From assembly GCA_964403505.1 (NCBI GenBank), contig CAYOFP010000004.1:53684-117683 (forward strand): a stretch of DNA of 64,000 nucleotides, in the 5' to 3' direction. The position numbers were made by a program, and so were the translations under genes. Under the pieces are notes generated by a model. That model was not told the origin of the DNA and did no database searches. It was given only the letters and a program-made list of their open reading frames with translations. This stretch comes from CAKSEI01 sp964403505 (GTDB lineage: Bacteria > Bacillota > Clostridia > Oscillospirales > CAG-272). This document shows positions 7,381-15,845 of the stretch, one piece after another (the stretch's first letter is position 1; every line of letters begins with the position of its first letter).

Positions 7381-9562
7381 AATGCAGTTTATTCATCGAT
7401 CTTTGCGCCATGACAAGACCGTAATATATTCCCTTTTTCCGCATCAGCTCATTGTGCGAGCCTACCTCGGCGACCTCACCTTTATCGAGCACAACGAGTC
7501 TGTCAGCATTTCGCAGGGTGGAGAGCCTATGGGCGATAGCGATCGTCGTTCTGCCCCGCATAAGCTCCTTCAGAGCATCCTGTATCTGCTTTTCGGTCTC
7601 GGTATCGAGAGAGGCTGTCGCCTCGTCAAGGATAAGTATCTTCGGGTCACGGAGCAGCGCTCTCGCGATTGCGATCCGCTGGCGCTCGCCGCCCGAAACG
7701 GTATGTCCATTCTCTCCCACACGGGTGTCATAACCGTCTGTCAGCTTCATGATAAATTCATGCGCCCCTGCAGCTTTTGCCGCAGTGATGATCTCCTCAC
7801 GGGTCGCTTCCGGCTTTGAATATGCGATATTATCATAGATCGTTCCGGCAAAGAGGAATGTCTCCTGAAGCACGACGCCCATATGCGAGCGCAGATGCTC
7901 CTGCGATATATCCCGTATATCCACACCGTCGAGCAGTATCCTGCCGCCTTCCGCATCGTACATTCTCATAACGAGGTTGATCAGCGTGCTTTTTCCCACG
8001 CCGCTTTTGCCGACGATACCGATCATCTCGCCCGGCTTTACCTCGAGGTCGATATGGCGCAGGACCGTCTGCCCTTTATTATAACCGAAGGAAACATCCT
8101 CAAATCTGATATCTCCGACGATCTCTCTGTCGTCGGGCGTGTCCGTCTCGGGAACATCGCTCTTTTCATCGACGATCTCATATATTTTGACAACAGAAGT
8201 GACAGCCATAACGATCTGCCTCGGCAAAGTCGCCATCCATCTGAGCGGCCCGTACAGCATACCTACATAGGAGGAAAACTGCGCCATTTGTCCGAATGTC
8301 ATCTCTCCGCCGAGAATCTGACCGCCGACAAAATACAAAAGGAAAAATTCACCCATCCCTGCAAAAAGCGCTATCAGCGGATTTACAACGGCAAACATGA
8401 CCTCATTTTTGATATGTATATCACGCTGGGCATCAACGGCGCTATCGTATCTTTCGATCTCTCTGTGCTCCATGCCAAAGGATTTTACTACACGGATGCC
8501 TCGCAGGGTATCAAAAAGTATCGTGGACGAAGCGCTCTCGTACGACCACAGCTTATGCCACATACTCCGCATAAAATTCCAGAAAAGCCGGTAGAAGATG
8601 ATAACAAACGGCACGGGAACGATTACAAGCAGGGCGAGCCGCCAATCGTAATATACTACCACAGCGCCGACTGCGACAAACAACAGCACCTGCTCGATAA
8701 GACCCGGGAGGGTACTGGTCAAAAAGTCCTGTAAACGCCTCGCATCGCCCGTGACACGTCTGATAAGATCGCCCGACGGGCGCTTTGAAAAACCCGAAAG
8801 GGAAAGGGAATGTATCTTTTTAAAAACCAGCTCACGAAGCTTGACAACGAGGCTCGTGCCTGCAATCATCAAAAGATAATTCCGCAAAACGGAAACCGCA
8901 TACGAAACGACGAGCACACCGACCATCGACAAAACCACCGCAATAAAAGCGCCGAGCGGCGGGGTCGATTCCGCCTTTACGTAATCGTCCACAAAAATTC
9001 TTTGAATATAGGGAGCCGACACGTCGACTGCACTTTTTATAAAGAAAAGCAGAACGGAAAGTGCGATGATCCACCGCTGTCCCTTAGTGAGAGCGAAAAG
9101 ACGGGCAAGCGTCTTTAATTTATCGGTGCATTTCATGCAGACATCGCCTTTATTTTTCAAGATCCTGCCGCACCTCGGGCAGATCGCCACAAGCTCGCAG
9201 GGAGCGTCAATATCCCCTCGGATGAGCGAGTTCATCGCTCCGACAGCGGAGGATATCTCATTCTGCGCACGCATATCCGAGACGAGAAGCAGATGCGTAT
9301 CATCACATGTGTCATACACCACACGGAATGCGCCGACGAGATTTTCCAGTCGGAATTCCGTAACGCCGTCAAAGGAAACTTCACGCAAAAGCACGCCGTT
9401 TTCGTACAGAAAAACGCCGTTTTTCGTGATGATACCAATTCCCTTTACCTGCTCATACTTTTTCTTCGCCGAAAGGTTATATGCGAAAGCCGTGATGATA
9501 TCATCCGGCAGGTCATTCCCTTTTTTCTTAAGAAAAGCAATGAGAGAACCGCTCCGAGTCAT
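7379..9562 (-). CDS. ABC exporter half-transporter with N-terminal sensor-like domain and zinc ribbon
   Basis: 727 residues. Residues 1-125 are a soluble domain of unknown role, followed near residue 128 by a zinc ribbon (CPRCGRILKNKGDVCMKC), six membrane helices of the ABC1 exporter type (about 165-430), and a canonical nucleotide-binding domain: Walker A GIVGKSGVGKSTL, signature VSGGERQRIAIARAL, Walker B ILILDEATASLD. It is the last gene of a three-gene operon with the DUF1854 protein and a second exporter half of the same build, so the pair probably works as a heterodimer. Substrate not deducible. Confidence 0.9.
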   Translation of the reverse strand: MTRSGSLIAFLKKKGNDLPDDIITAFAYNLSAKKKYEQVKGIGIITKNGVFLYENGVLLREVSFDGVTEFRLENLVGAFRVVYDTCDDTHLLLVSDMRAQNEISSAVGAMNSLIRGDIDAPCELVAICPRCGRILKNKGDVCMKCTDKLKTLARLFALTKGQRWIIALSVLLFFIKSAVDVSAPYIQRIFVDDYVKAESTPPLGAFIAVVLSMVGVLVVSYAVSVLRNYLLMIAGTSLVVKLRELVFKKIHSLSLSGFSKRPSGDLIRRVTGDARRLQDFLTSTLPGLIEQVLLFVAVGAVVVYYDWRLALLVIVPVPFVIIFYRLFWNFMRSMWHKLWSYESASSTILFDTLRGIRVVKSFGMEHREIERYDSAVDAQRDIHIKNEVMFAVVNPLIALFAGMGEFFLLYFVGGQILGGEMTFGQMAQFSSYVGMLYGPLRWMATLPRQIVMAVTSVVKIYEIVDEKSDVPETDTPDDREIVGDIRFEDVSFGYNKGQTVLRHIDLEVKPGEMIGIVGKSGVGKSTLINLVMRMYDAEGGRILLDGVDIRDISQEHLRSHMGVVLQETFLFAGTIYDNIAYSKPEATREEIITAAKAAGAHEFIMKLTDGYDTRVGENGHTVSGGERQRIAIARALLRDPKILILDEATASLDTETEKQIQDALKELMRGRTTIAIAHRLSTLRNADRLVVLDKGEVAEVGSHNELMRKKGIYYGLVMAQRSMNKLH

Positions 9563-10068
9563 AAATAAAGCTCCAGTTTCTTTCGGCTGTGACGGTCGAG
9601 CGCATCGATCGACGGTATCTCATATCTGTTACCGTCGACATCGATGATAAACACTCTTCCCCCGCCGACCTTCAAAATGCTTCTGTAAACATCTCTGAGT
9701 CCGAAGGAAAGCGCACCCATATTCGTTTCCGCACTAACCTGCATAAAGCCGTAATTGTCTTTCATATCTATTATTTTGGTGATCTTAGGTGAAAAATACT
9801 TTCTGTCAAGCTCGTCCGTCAGAACGACGATATCATTTTCATCAAAATCCCGATCGATAGAGCGGATCATGCCGATCTCCTTTTTCTCATCGTCGAGCAC
9901 GCTGATGTACTCCCGTTCCATTTCAAAGGGAAATGCCCTTTGAAGACTGACACGGCACTCTTTTCCCATGTGTGTCATATAGAGAAAGCCATCTCTCTCC
10001 TCAAACGATGCGTTTTCACGTGACAGAATATTGATGCTGATAATATCAGATAATTCTTTGTTTTCCAT
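9559..10068 (-). CDS. DUF1854-domain protein
   Basis: 169 residues, soluble, rich in beta strands by pattern. It ends SIDALDRHSRKKLELYL and contains RDVYRSILKVGGGRVFIIDVDG, matching DUF1854, a domain known next to or fused to ABC exporters and of unknown function. Here it lies between the two exporter genes, one base after the first and overlapping the second by ATGA, so the three proteins are made together. A ligand-handling or regulatory subunit is the likely role, but that is inference. Confidence 0.82.
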   Translation of the reverse strand: MENKELSDIISINILSRENASFEERDGFLYMTHMGKECRVSLQRAFPFEMEREYISVLDDEKKEIGMIRSIDRDFDENDIVVLTDELDRKYFSPKITKIIDMKDNYGFMQVSAETNMGALSFGLRDVYRSILKVGGGRVFIIDVDGNRYEIPSIDALDRHSRKKLELYL

Positions 10069-10069
10069 A

Positions 10070-12343
10070 TCATTCCTCTATTCCGACGTTTTTCAGTGCT
10101 TCCGCCTGTAATGTATACAGTTTATAATATACGCCCTTCTCACGGATCAGCTTATCGTGTGTGCCCGACTCGCATATCTTACCGTTTTCTATCACGATAA
10201 GAGCATCCGAGCCTCGCAGGGTGGATAAACGATGCGCTATGGTTATTGTCGTCCTGCCCTTTGAGAGCTCATCAAGCGCCGTCTGGATCTTCATTTCCGT
10301 TTCGGTATCCATCGCCGAGGTCGCCTCGTCGAGGATGAGTATCTTCGGGTCACGCAATATCGCACGGGCGATCGAGACCCTCTGCTTTTCTCCGCCCGAA
10401 AGGTCCTTATAACCGAACCCGATTTTGGTATCATATCCGTCATCGAGCTTTATGATAAAATCGTGCGCTCCTGCCGCCCTCGATGCGGCGATGACCTCGT
10501 CGTACGTGGCTTCCGGCTTCGCATAACGGATATTGTCGAGGATACTGCCGTAGAAAAGATATGTCTCCTGTGAAACTATGGCGATATTTTTCCGCAGATC
10601 GGCAAAGGCAAGCTCCTTTACGTCCACGCCGTCGATTCTGACGCTGCCGTCCTCGGCATCATACAGACGCAAAATGAGATTTGCGATCGTACTTTTCCCC
10701 GCTCCCGTATGGCCGACGATACCGAGATGCCCGCCCGAGCCGACATCAAAGCTCATATGATCTATAACGGTTCTGTTTTTTATATAAGAAAAGCTGACAT
10801 TGTCAAAGGTGACACGCCCCTCGCACTTTTCGAGGTGTACGGGCGAATCGCTCTCGCATACATCGGGAACGGAATCGATGATCTCCGACATACGCTGTGC
10901 GGAGTTAAGGCTGTTTGTCAAATGAAAAGAAAGATTGATCAGATGAGCGATCGGCGACGTCACCATGCCGACATATGCGATAAAGGTGACGAGCGTTCCG
11001 TATGTCATGCCGCCGCTGTGAGTGACTGTCATCCATCCGCCCACGCCCCATACGATATAGACGCTGAGCGCCATGAGCAGATTAGGGACAGGATAGCGTG
11101 TGATATTAAATGTCTCCGTTTCACGGTCTGCCGCCGTCTTTTCACGGCTTGCTCTGTCAAAGCGGTCTATTTCACGGTTTTCTTTCGCAAATGCCTTTAC
11201 CACTCGCACACCCGATATCGAATCCGACAAAACGCCGTTCATTTTGCGGTTTTTCGTCCACATATGCATATGCAGAACCCGTGATCTTCTGAAAAGACGG
11301 GTAAAGATAACAGTTGCGGCAGGAACCGTTATGACCGAGGCGAGCGCAAGCGTGGGATTCATCACAAGCATTATGATGAATATCGCTATTATCTGTATGA
11401 TATTTATAATAAAATACGGAAGTCCGTCGCAGAAAAACCAATAGATCGCATCGGCATCGTTATCGACCTGGCTCATAAGTCCGCCCGTCTGTCTTGCCGA
11501 GAAAAATCCGACCGACAACCGCTCAAACGAAGCAAAAATCGTCTTTCGCATATCACAGACGAGCTTCGCCGAGACACGTGCGGTTATAATGCCGTTTAAA
11601 ATACTCACCGCAATCGAAAGAACACGGGTGCCGATGATCAAGGCGATAACGAGCAGCAGCCTGCCGTAATACTCTCCGCCGAGCGTCAGGACCTCATCAT
11701 AATAAAAGCCCGAGGAAATGTACGGTGCGAAAACGCTCAGCGCACTGCTCACCGCAAGACACATAAGTATGAGCAGTACGCTCGTCTTATATTTCCTTGT
11801 GAAAAAGAGCGTCTTTTTGATAAGCTGAGACCTCTTCATACAGTAAGAGCATATTTTTCTCTGAACGTCGGCATATCTCCTGCCGCATTTCGGGCAGTAT
11901 TTCTCCTCACGTTCATCGTCGGGAAGCTCACCGCCCTCCCCAAGCGCCGCAAAACACTTGCAGATATATAGGAGCGTATCTTTTGCAGTGAACGAGCCGT
12001 ATGTGAGCAGGGTGTATTTATCATCTTTCTTTCCGACGAGGCGCACCGTCGAGACCAGCTCCTCAAGCACGAGAGAATCGAAATCGTTTATCTTATAAAA
12101 AGATGATGAAACCTCGCAAAATTCACTTTTATTTCTGCCTGAGAGCGGTGCGCCGTCCGATGTGACGGTATTACTTCCGCCGATAAAGGCGATCGTATCG
12201 GAGGTGATAAAAATACAGTTATCGAGCAGTACGCCGTCTGCATCTCTGTCAGACATGGCGCAAAGCAACAGCTCATCTTCAAGAATACCATGCTTCTCAA
12301 GGCGTGAAAGCGCCCCCTGCGGTACTTTATCGACTACCTTCAC
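10070..12343 (-). CDS. ABC exporter half-transporter with N-terminal domain and zinc ribbon (partner)
   Basis: 757 residues with the same order as its neighbour: N-terminal soluble domain, zinc ribbon CPKCGRRYADVQRKICSYC, ABC1 membrane domain, NBD with Walker A GIVGHTGAGKSTI, signature DLSGGEKQRVSIARA and Walker B ILILDEATSAMD. The frame extends to a GTG at 12385, but that codon lies inside the -10 box of the only good promoter, so it cannot be translated from it. GAGAGG nine bases before the GTG at 12343 makes that the likely start. Confidence 0.9.
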   Translation of the reverse strand: MKVVDKVPQGALSRLEKHGILEDELLLCAMSDRDADGVLLDNCIFITSDTIAFIGGSNTVTSDGAPLSGRNKSEFCEVSSSFYKINDFDSLVLEELVSTVRLVGKKDDKYTLLTYGSFTAKDTLLYICKCFAALGEGGELPDDEREEKYCPKCGRRYADVQRKICSYCMKRSQLIKKTLFFTRKYKTSVLLILMCLAVSSALSVFAPYISSGFYYDEVLTLGGEYYGRLLLVIALIIGTRVLSIAVSILNGIITARVSAKLVCDMRKTIFASFERLSVGFFSARQTGGLMSQVDNDADAIYWFFCDGLPYFIINIIQIIAIFIIMLVMNPTLALASVITVPAATVIFTRLFRRSRVLHMHMWTKNRKMNGVLSDSISGVRVVKAFAKENREIDRFDRASREKTAADRETETFNITRYPVPNLLMALSVYIVWGVGGWMTVTHSGGMTYGTLVTFIAYVGMVTSPIAHLINLSFHLTNSLNSAQRMSEIIDSVPDVCESDSPVHLEKCEGRVTFDNVSFSYIKNRTVIDHMSFDVGSGGHLGIVGHTGAGKSTIANLILRLYDAEDGSVRIDGVDVKELAFADLRKNIAIVSQETYLFYGSILDNIRYAKPEATYDEVIAASRAAGAHDFIIKLDDGYDTKIGFGYKDLSGGEKQRVSIARAILRDPKILILDEATSAMDTETEMKIQTALDELSKGRTTITIAHRLSTLRGSDALIVIENGKICESGTHDKLIREKGVYYKLYTLQAEALKNVGIEE

Positions 12344-12375
12344 ATCATCACATCCTCTCTCACAAATCCGAACAT

Positions 12376-12404
12376 ATTGTACCACCGAAACAATATAAAG
12401 TCAA
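12376..12404 (-). promoter_or_regulatory. promoter of the zinc-ribbon ABC operon
   Basis: TTGACT, 17 bases, TACAAT on the minus strand; -10 ends 33 bases before the proposed GTG start and excludes the more upstream start codon. Confidence 0.75.
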
Positions 12405-12422
12405 TGAAAACAGAATTACTTA

Positions 12423-12451
12423 TTTACAATTATAGATAAATATGATATAAT
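12423..12451 (+). promoter_or_regulatory. promoter of the NTP-transferase/DivIVA/FumB operon
   Basis: TTTACA, 17 bases, TATAAT with extended TGA; 64 bases upstream of the first ATG. Confidence 0.7.
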
Positions 12452-12514
12452 TGCAAAGTATATATTTGGTAATTATTACATACTGCCAATAATTACGATC
12501 ATTTGGAGGCTATA

Positions 12515-13252
12515 ATGAAAGCTATAATAATGGCAGGCGGTAAGGGAACGAGAATACAGGATGCATCCTGCCCCATGCCGAAGGTGCTGAAAGAGGCAAA
12601 CGGAAAACCGCTTCTTTCTTATGTACTTAACACTGTCAAAGATATGAAAAAAGATGATATCACGATCATCGTCGGATTTATGCGGGAAAGCGTCATGGAG
12701 ATGTTCCCTGATTACAACTATGCAATCCAGGCGGAGCAACTCGGAACCGGGCATGCGGTTATGTGCGCCATAAAGGACGCAAAGCTCGAGGAATATGACG
12801 GAGACGTCATCATCTTAAGCGGTGATGTGCCGCTCATCTCACAAAAAACCATAGAAAATATGAAAAAAATGCACGAGGAAGGCAAAAACGCCTGCACCAT
12901 GCTCACCTGTATCAGCGAGGATGATCCCTCGCTCGGAAGAATCATCCGTGAGAACGGAAAGGTGGTCGGCATCGTCGAGGCAAAGGACTGTACGCCCGAA
13001 CAGCTCAAAATAAATGAGAAAAACGCCGCCCTCTACCTCTTTGACTGCCGCAGTCTGTGCGATGCGATAAAGCAGATAAAGAATAATAACAAGCAGGGTG
13101 AATATTACCTCACCGATGTGCCGAAAATACTGATTGATTCCGGCAAAAGGGTCGAGGCTTACGTCACTGATGATCTGCGTGAGCTCATGGGCGTAAATAC
13201 CCCGGAGAACCTCGCACAGGTAGAAAAAGTATTGAGAGAAATGGAGTTATAA
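12515..13252 (+). CDS. sugar-1-phosphate nucleotidyltransferase (GlmU N-terminal-like)
   Basis: 246 residues of the NTP-transferase fold. MKAIIMAGGKGTRI is the nucleotide-binding loop, MPKVLKEANGKPLL the second conserved strand, EQLGTGHAVMCA resembles the GlmU uridine-binding motif, and VIILSGDVPLI carries the metal-binding aspartate. It ends before the left-handed helix domain of GlmU, so only the uridylyltransferase half is present. Product is probably a UDP-sugar, perhaps UDP-GlcNAc. GGAGG at 12505 fixes the ATG. Its stop shares a base with the next start. Confidence 0.87.
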   Translation: MKAIIMAGGKGTRIQDASCPMPKVLKEANGKPLLSYVLNTVKDMKKDDITIIVGFMRESVMEMFPDYNYAIQAEQLGTGHAVMCAIKDAKLEEYDGDVIILSGDVPLISQKTIENMKKMHEEGKNACTMLTCISEDDPSLGRIIRENGKVVGIVEAKDCTPEQLKINEKNAALYLFDCRSLCDAIKQIKNNNKQGEYYLTDVPKILIDSGKRVEAYVTDDLRELMGVNTPENLAQVEKVLREMEL

Positions 13253-13707
13253 TGAGTAAGAATGATATGATCGCATTCGGCACGCAGTTTCGTGGCTATA
13301 ACAAGTCGGACGTAAACGCATATATCGAAAAAAAGAGCAGAGATTATTCCGAAGAACTCGACAAATGCGAAAAATCCCTGAAGGAAGCAAACGACAAACT
13401 CGAAAAGCAGAATGCCGAGCTTGCACGTATGTGCTCTACCCTCTCGGAAAGCGATAAGATCATCGTCTCTCAGAAGAGCGAGATCGATGCGCTCAAAAAG
13501 GAGAATGCCGAGCTTGCCGAGGCGTTTACAAAAATGCGTGCCGAGCTCGACGACATCGAGAGCCTCGTACACAATAAAGCATCGGCACGTACCGCTCCTG
13601 CCGATCACAGACCCGAACAGAAAAAGCAGGAAATGAATGACGATGAATTCACCCTCTCGGTGGCGATCAAAACCATTAAAAATAAACTCGCAAAATTCTT
13701 AAAATGA
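13252..13707 (+). CDS. DivIVA-like coiled-coil protein
   Basis: 151 residues. The N-terminus IAFGTQFRGYNKSDVNAYIE matches the membrane-curvature-binding start of DivIVA/GpsB proteins; residues 25-110 form a long coiled coil rich in E, K and L; a polar linker and a short C-terminal helix (SVAIKTIKNKLAKFLK) follow. Proteins of this type gather at septa or poles and position wall enzymes. Translational coupling to the nucleotidyltransferase (one-base overlap) and to the fumarase subunit (four-base overlap) is unusual. Shorter than typical DivIVA. Confidence 0.75.
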   Translation: MSKNDMIAFGTQFRGYNKSDVNAYIEKKSRDYSEELDKCEKSLKEANDKLEKQNAELARMCSTLSESDKIIVSQKSEIDALKKENAELAEAFTKMRAELDDIESLVHNKASARTAPADHRPEQKKQEMNDDEFTLSVAIKTIKNKLAKFLK

Positions 13708-14228
13708 AAAGCTATAATACTAAGGATATCAGAACCCTCGCAAGCGAGGTAAGTGCAGGAGAGAGCATACTGCTCTCGGGCACGGTATACACCGCACGTG
13801 ATGCGGCACACAAAAGAATCATGGCGCTGATCGATGAGGGAAGACCGCTTCCCTTTGAGCTAAAGGACGCAGTCATCTACTTTGCCGGCCCGACGCCCGA
13901 GCGCCCGGGACAGGTCATAGGCTCGTGCGGACCCACCACATCGTCGAGGATGGATCCGTATACGCCCCGCCTCACCGATATGGGACTCGGCGCAACCATC
14001 GGAAAGGGAGAGCGCAGTCAGGATGTCATAGACGCCATCGTGCGTAACCGCAGCGTGTATTTATGCGCCATCGGCGGCGCAGGCGCACTCGCCTCCAAAT
14101 GCATTACCTCCCTCGAGGTGATAGCATTCGAGGATTTAGGATGCGAATCGGTCAAAAAACTGACATTTGACAATTTTCCTCTTATTGTTGCGATAGACAG
14201 CAAGGGAAACAGTATATTTAATAAATAA
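13704..14228 (+). CDS. Fe-S hydro-lyase beta subunit (class I fumarase/tartrate dehydratase C-terminal type)
   Basis: 174 residues matching the beta subunit of two-subunit class I fumarases and L-tartrate dehydratases. Visible blocks: LLSGTVYTARDAAHKRI, GPTPERPGQVIGSCGPTTSS and MGLGATIGKGERS. This subunit swings over the substrate bound to the 4Fe-4S cluster of the alpha subunit. No alpha-subunit gene is in the window, although the two are normally adjacent, so the partner must be elsewhere or the protein has another role. Overlaps the DivIVA-like gene by four bases. Confidence 0.88.
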   Translation: MKSYNTKDIRTLASEVSAGESILLSGTVYTARDAAHKRIMALIDEGRPLPFELKDAVIYFAGPTPERPGQVIGSCGPTTSSRMDPYTPRLTDMGLGATIGKGERSQDVIDAIVRNRSVYLCAIGGAGALASKCITSLEVIAFEDLGCESVKKLTFDNFPLIVAIDSKGNSIFNK

Positions 14229-14258
14229 AAAACTTCGTAGTTTTTTACGAAGTTTTTT
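14227..14258 (+). terminator. terminator of the NTP-transferase operon
   Basis: Stem AAAAAACTTCGTA/TACGAAGTTTTTT, six-base loop, directly at the fumB-like stop codon. Confidence 0.88.
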
Positions 14259-14340
14259 GCTTTATTTTTCCATAATGCATTGTGAATATAAAGCGCCGGA
14301 CATACGCATAATAAAAACACCGACATGGAGGTGATTTTAT

Positions 14341-14523
14341 ATGGGTAAGTGTAACAACGGAAATTGCGGATGCAACCAGTGCATCGAGTGCGAAGTCACC
14401 GAATGTATGCATCATGCCAAGGGCGAGAACTACTGTTCTCTCGATAAAATCAAAGTAGGTACGCATGAGGCTAATCCTACCGAAAGCAAATGCACCGACT
14501 GTCTGTCATTTGAACGCGGCTAA
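14341..14523 (+). CDS. DUF1540-type small cysteine-rich protein
   Basis: 60 residues with ten cysteines and two neighbouring histidines: CNNGNCGCNQCIECEVTEC, then MHHAKGENYCSLDKIKVG and a final CTDCLSF. The order C-x(3)-C-x-H-H...C...C-x-x-C-x-S-F is that of DUF1540, small, probably metal-binding proteins common in Clostridia and of unknown function. Excellent ribosome site (GGAGGTGAT). Monocistronic, bounded by terminators. Confidence 0.85.
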   Translation: MGKCNNGNCGCNQCIECEVTECMHHAKGENYCSLDKIKVGTHEANPTESKCTDCLSFERG

Positions 14524-14543
14524 AGCCGGCACATTTGTTCTCG

Positions 14544-14577
14544 AATTACCCGAGGGTCCGCCCTCGGGTAATTTTGC
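14544..14577 (+). terminator. terminator of the DUF1540 gene
   Basis: Perfect 13-base stem AATTACCCGAGGG/CCCTCGGGTAATT with loop TCCG, then a short T tract. Confidence 0.85.
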
Positions 14578-14641
14578 GTTTTATTATACATAGCACAACC
14601 TTCGGTTGGATTTTCAGATTAAAAAGTATCATTTTGGTATG

Positions 14642-14670
14642 TTGAAAACAATATGCGGCCGTGTTAAAAT
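14642..14670 (+). promoter_or_regulatory. promoter of the plus-strand XRE regulator
   Basis: TTGAAA, 17 bases, TAAAAT; 40 bases upstream of the ATG. Confidence 0.65.
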
Positions 14671-14710
14671 TATCATAGTGATCACGAAAAACTTTTTAAG
14701 GAGAAAAAAT

Positions 14711-15796
14711 ATGAGTATCGGAACAAATATATACACCCTTCGCAAGCAGAAGAAGATCACCCAACTGCAGCTCGCTGAGAAGCTCGGCGTATCCGAGCAG
14801 GCCGTTTCCAAATGGGAAAACGATCAATGCGCTCCTGACATAAGTCTGATTCCTGTCATCGCAAATTATTTCGGAGTCTCGATCGACCGTATTTTCGGTT
14901 ATCATATGGTAAGCTACGACAAGGAAGTAAAAGAGATCGTGGATGCAGCCGATGACAGTCACGACACCTATAAAGAAATCGAAATTATCAGTGAAGGTTT
15001 GAAAAAATATCCAAACAGTCCTGATCTGAAAATATATCTTGCCTTTTCGCTGTCTATGGTAAACCGCATCTCAAAAGACGAGAATGAACGAAAAGAAGCC
15101 ATAAAGAAAGCAATTCGGCTTTGCGAAGAAGTCATTGATTCCTGCGGAGATATCAAGCAAGCGGACAATGCGCTGAATATGTTAGTACGCATCTATAACG
15201 AGACAGAAAACTACGACAAAGCAGAAAAATGTATCGCAAAAATCAGTGCAGATCGTTTTAATTCCCGTATCGTAGGAATGGTCCACCTATTAGACATGAA
15301 AAAGTACTATACAGAGCAAGAACGGTATGCAGAAGAATCCCTGTGGAAGATGTACTGGACAATGAGCCATGTTTTTGAAGCTATGACGCACACCTTGAAA
15401 AATAACCGGGAATACGAGAAAGCACTTGCTTTCTTTGACGCCCATGAAAAATTGCTATCGGTTTTTGATGGCGGATGCGCCGATTTTTACGCAACCGATA
15501 AAATATTCGCTTGCGAAAATAAAGCGCAGACTTATATGAAACTAGGCAACAAGGAAAAATGTCTTGAAACACTGAAGCGTTTTGCCTTGCTTGCGAAACA
15601 GGTAAAGGAAGTCGCAAAAAGCGCCAACTTCCACGTTGCAGTACGCAATCCAATTTATTTTTCAAATATTGAAGATGATGAAATTATGGAAGAATATATG
15701 GATAACGTATGGCCGGAAAAAGCACTCTCAAAATACGATGAATTCTTCGGTGAGAACGAGGAATATCTGCAATTCAAAAATAGTATTATCTCTTGA
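14711..15796 (+). CDS. XRE-family regulator with TPR-like C-terminal domain
   Basis: 361 residues. Residues 4-60 are a helix-turn-helix (IYTLRKQKKITQLQLAEKLG, then SEQAVSKWENDQ), a DNA-binding domain of Cro/C1 type. The rest is all-helical with repeated pairs such as NYDKAEKCIAKI and EKALAFFDAHEKL, like tetratricopeptide repeats, a layout used by Rgg/PlcR-like regulators that sense peptides or partner proteins. AAGGAG fixes the ATG. The convergent gene encodes a relative of the same build; targets unknown. Confidence 0.85.
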   Translation: MSIGTNIYTLRKQKKITQLQLAEKLGVSEQAVSKWENDQCAPDISLIPVIANYFGVSIDRIFGYHMVSYDKEVKEIVDAADDSHDTYKEIEIISEGLKKYPNSPDLKIYLAFSLSMVNRISKDENERKEAIKKAIRLCEEVIDSCGDIKQADNALNMLVRIYNETENYDKAEKCIAKISADRFNSRIVGMVHLLDMKKYYTEQERYAEESLWKMYWTMSHVFEAMTHTLKNNREYEKALAFFDAHEKLLSVFDGGCADFYATDKIFACENKAQTYMKLGNKEKCLETLKRFALLAKQVKEVAKSANFHVAVRNPIYFSNIEDDEIMEEYMDNVWPEKALSKYDEFFGENEEYLQFKNSIIS

Positions 15797-15806
15797 AATA
15801 GAATAG

Positions 15807-15838
15807 CCGGGTAACCCCTTGAGGTTACCCGGTTACCT
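15807..15838. terminator. hairpin between the two convergent XRE genes
   Basis: Stem CCGGGTAACC/GGTTACCCGG with a six-base loop; the T tract is poor (TTACCTTT on plus), so termination strength is uncertain. Confidence 0.6.
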
Positions 15839-15845
15839 TTGACTG

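Noticed and set aside
7883..8734. 284-codon plus-strand frame opposite the ABC exporter
   Set aside because: Antisense shadow; no start signal and no recognisable domain.
12344..12385. Upstream GTG start for the second zinc-ribbon ABC gene
   Set aside because: The codon falls within the -10 box of the TTGACT/TACAAT promoter; the GTG at 12343 has a ribosome site.
13704..14228. Full fumarase
   Set aside because: Only the beta domain is present; the cluster-binding alpha part is not in the window.
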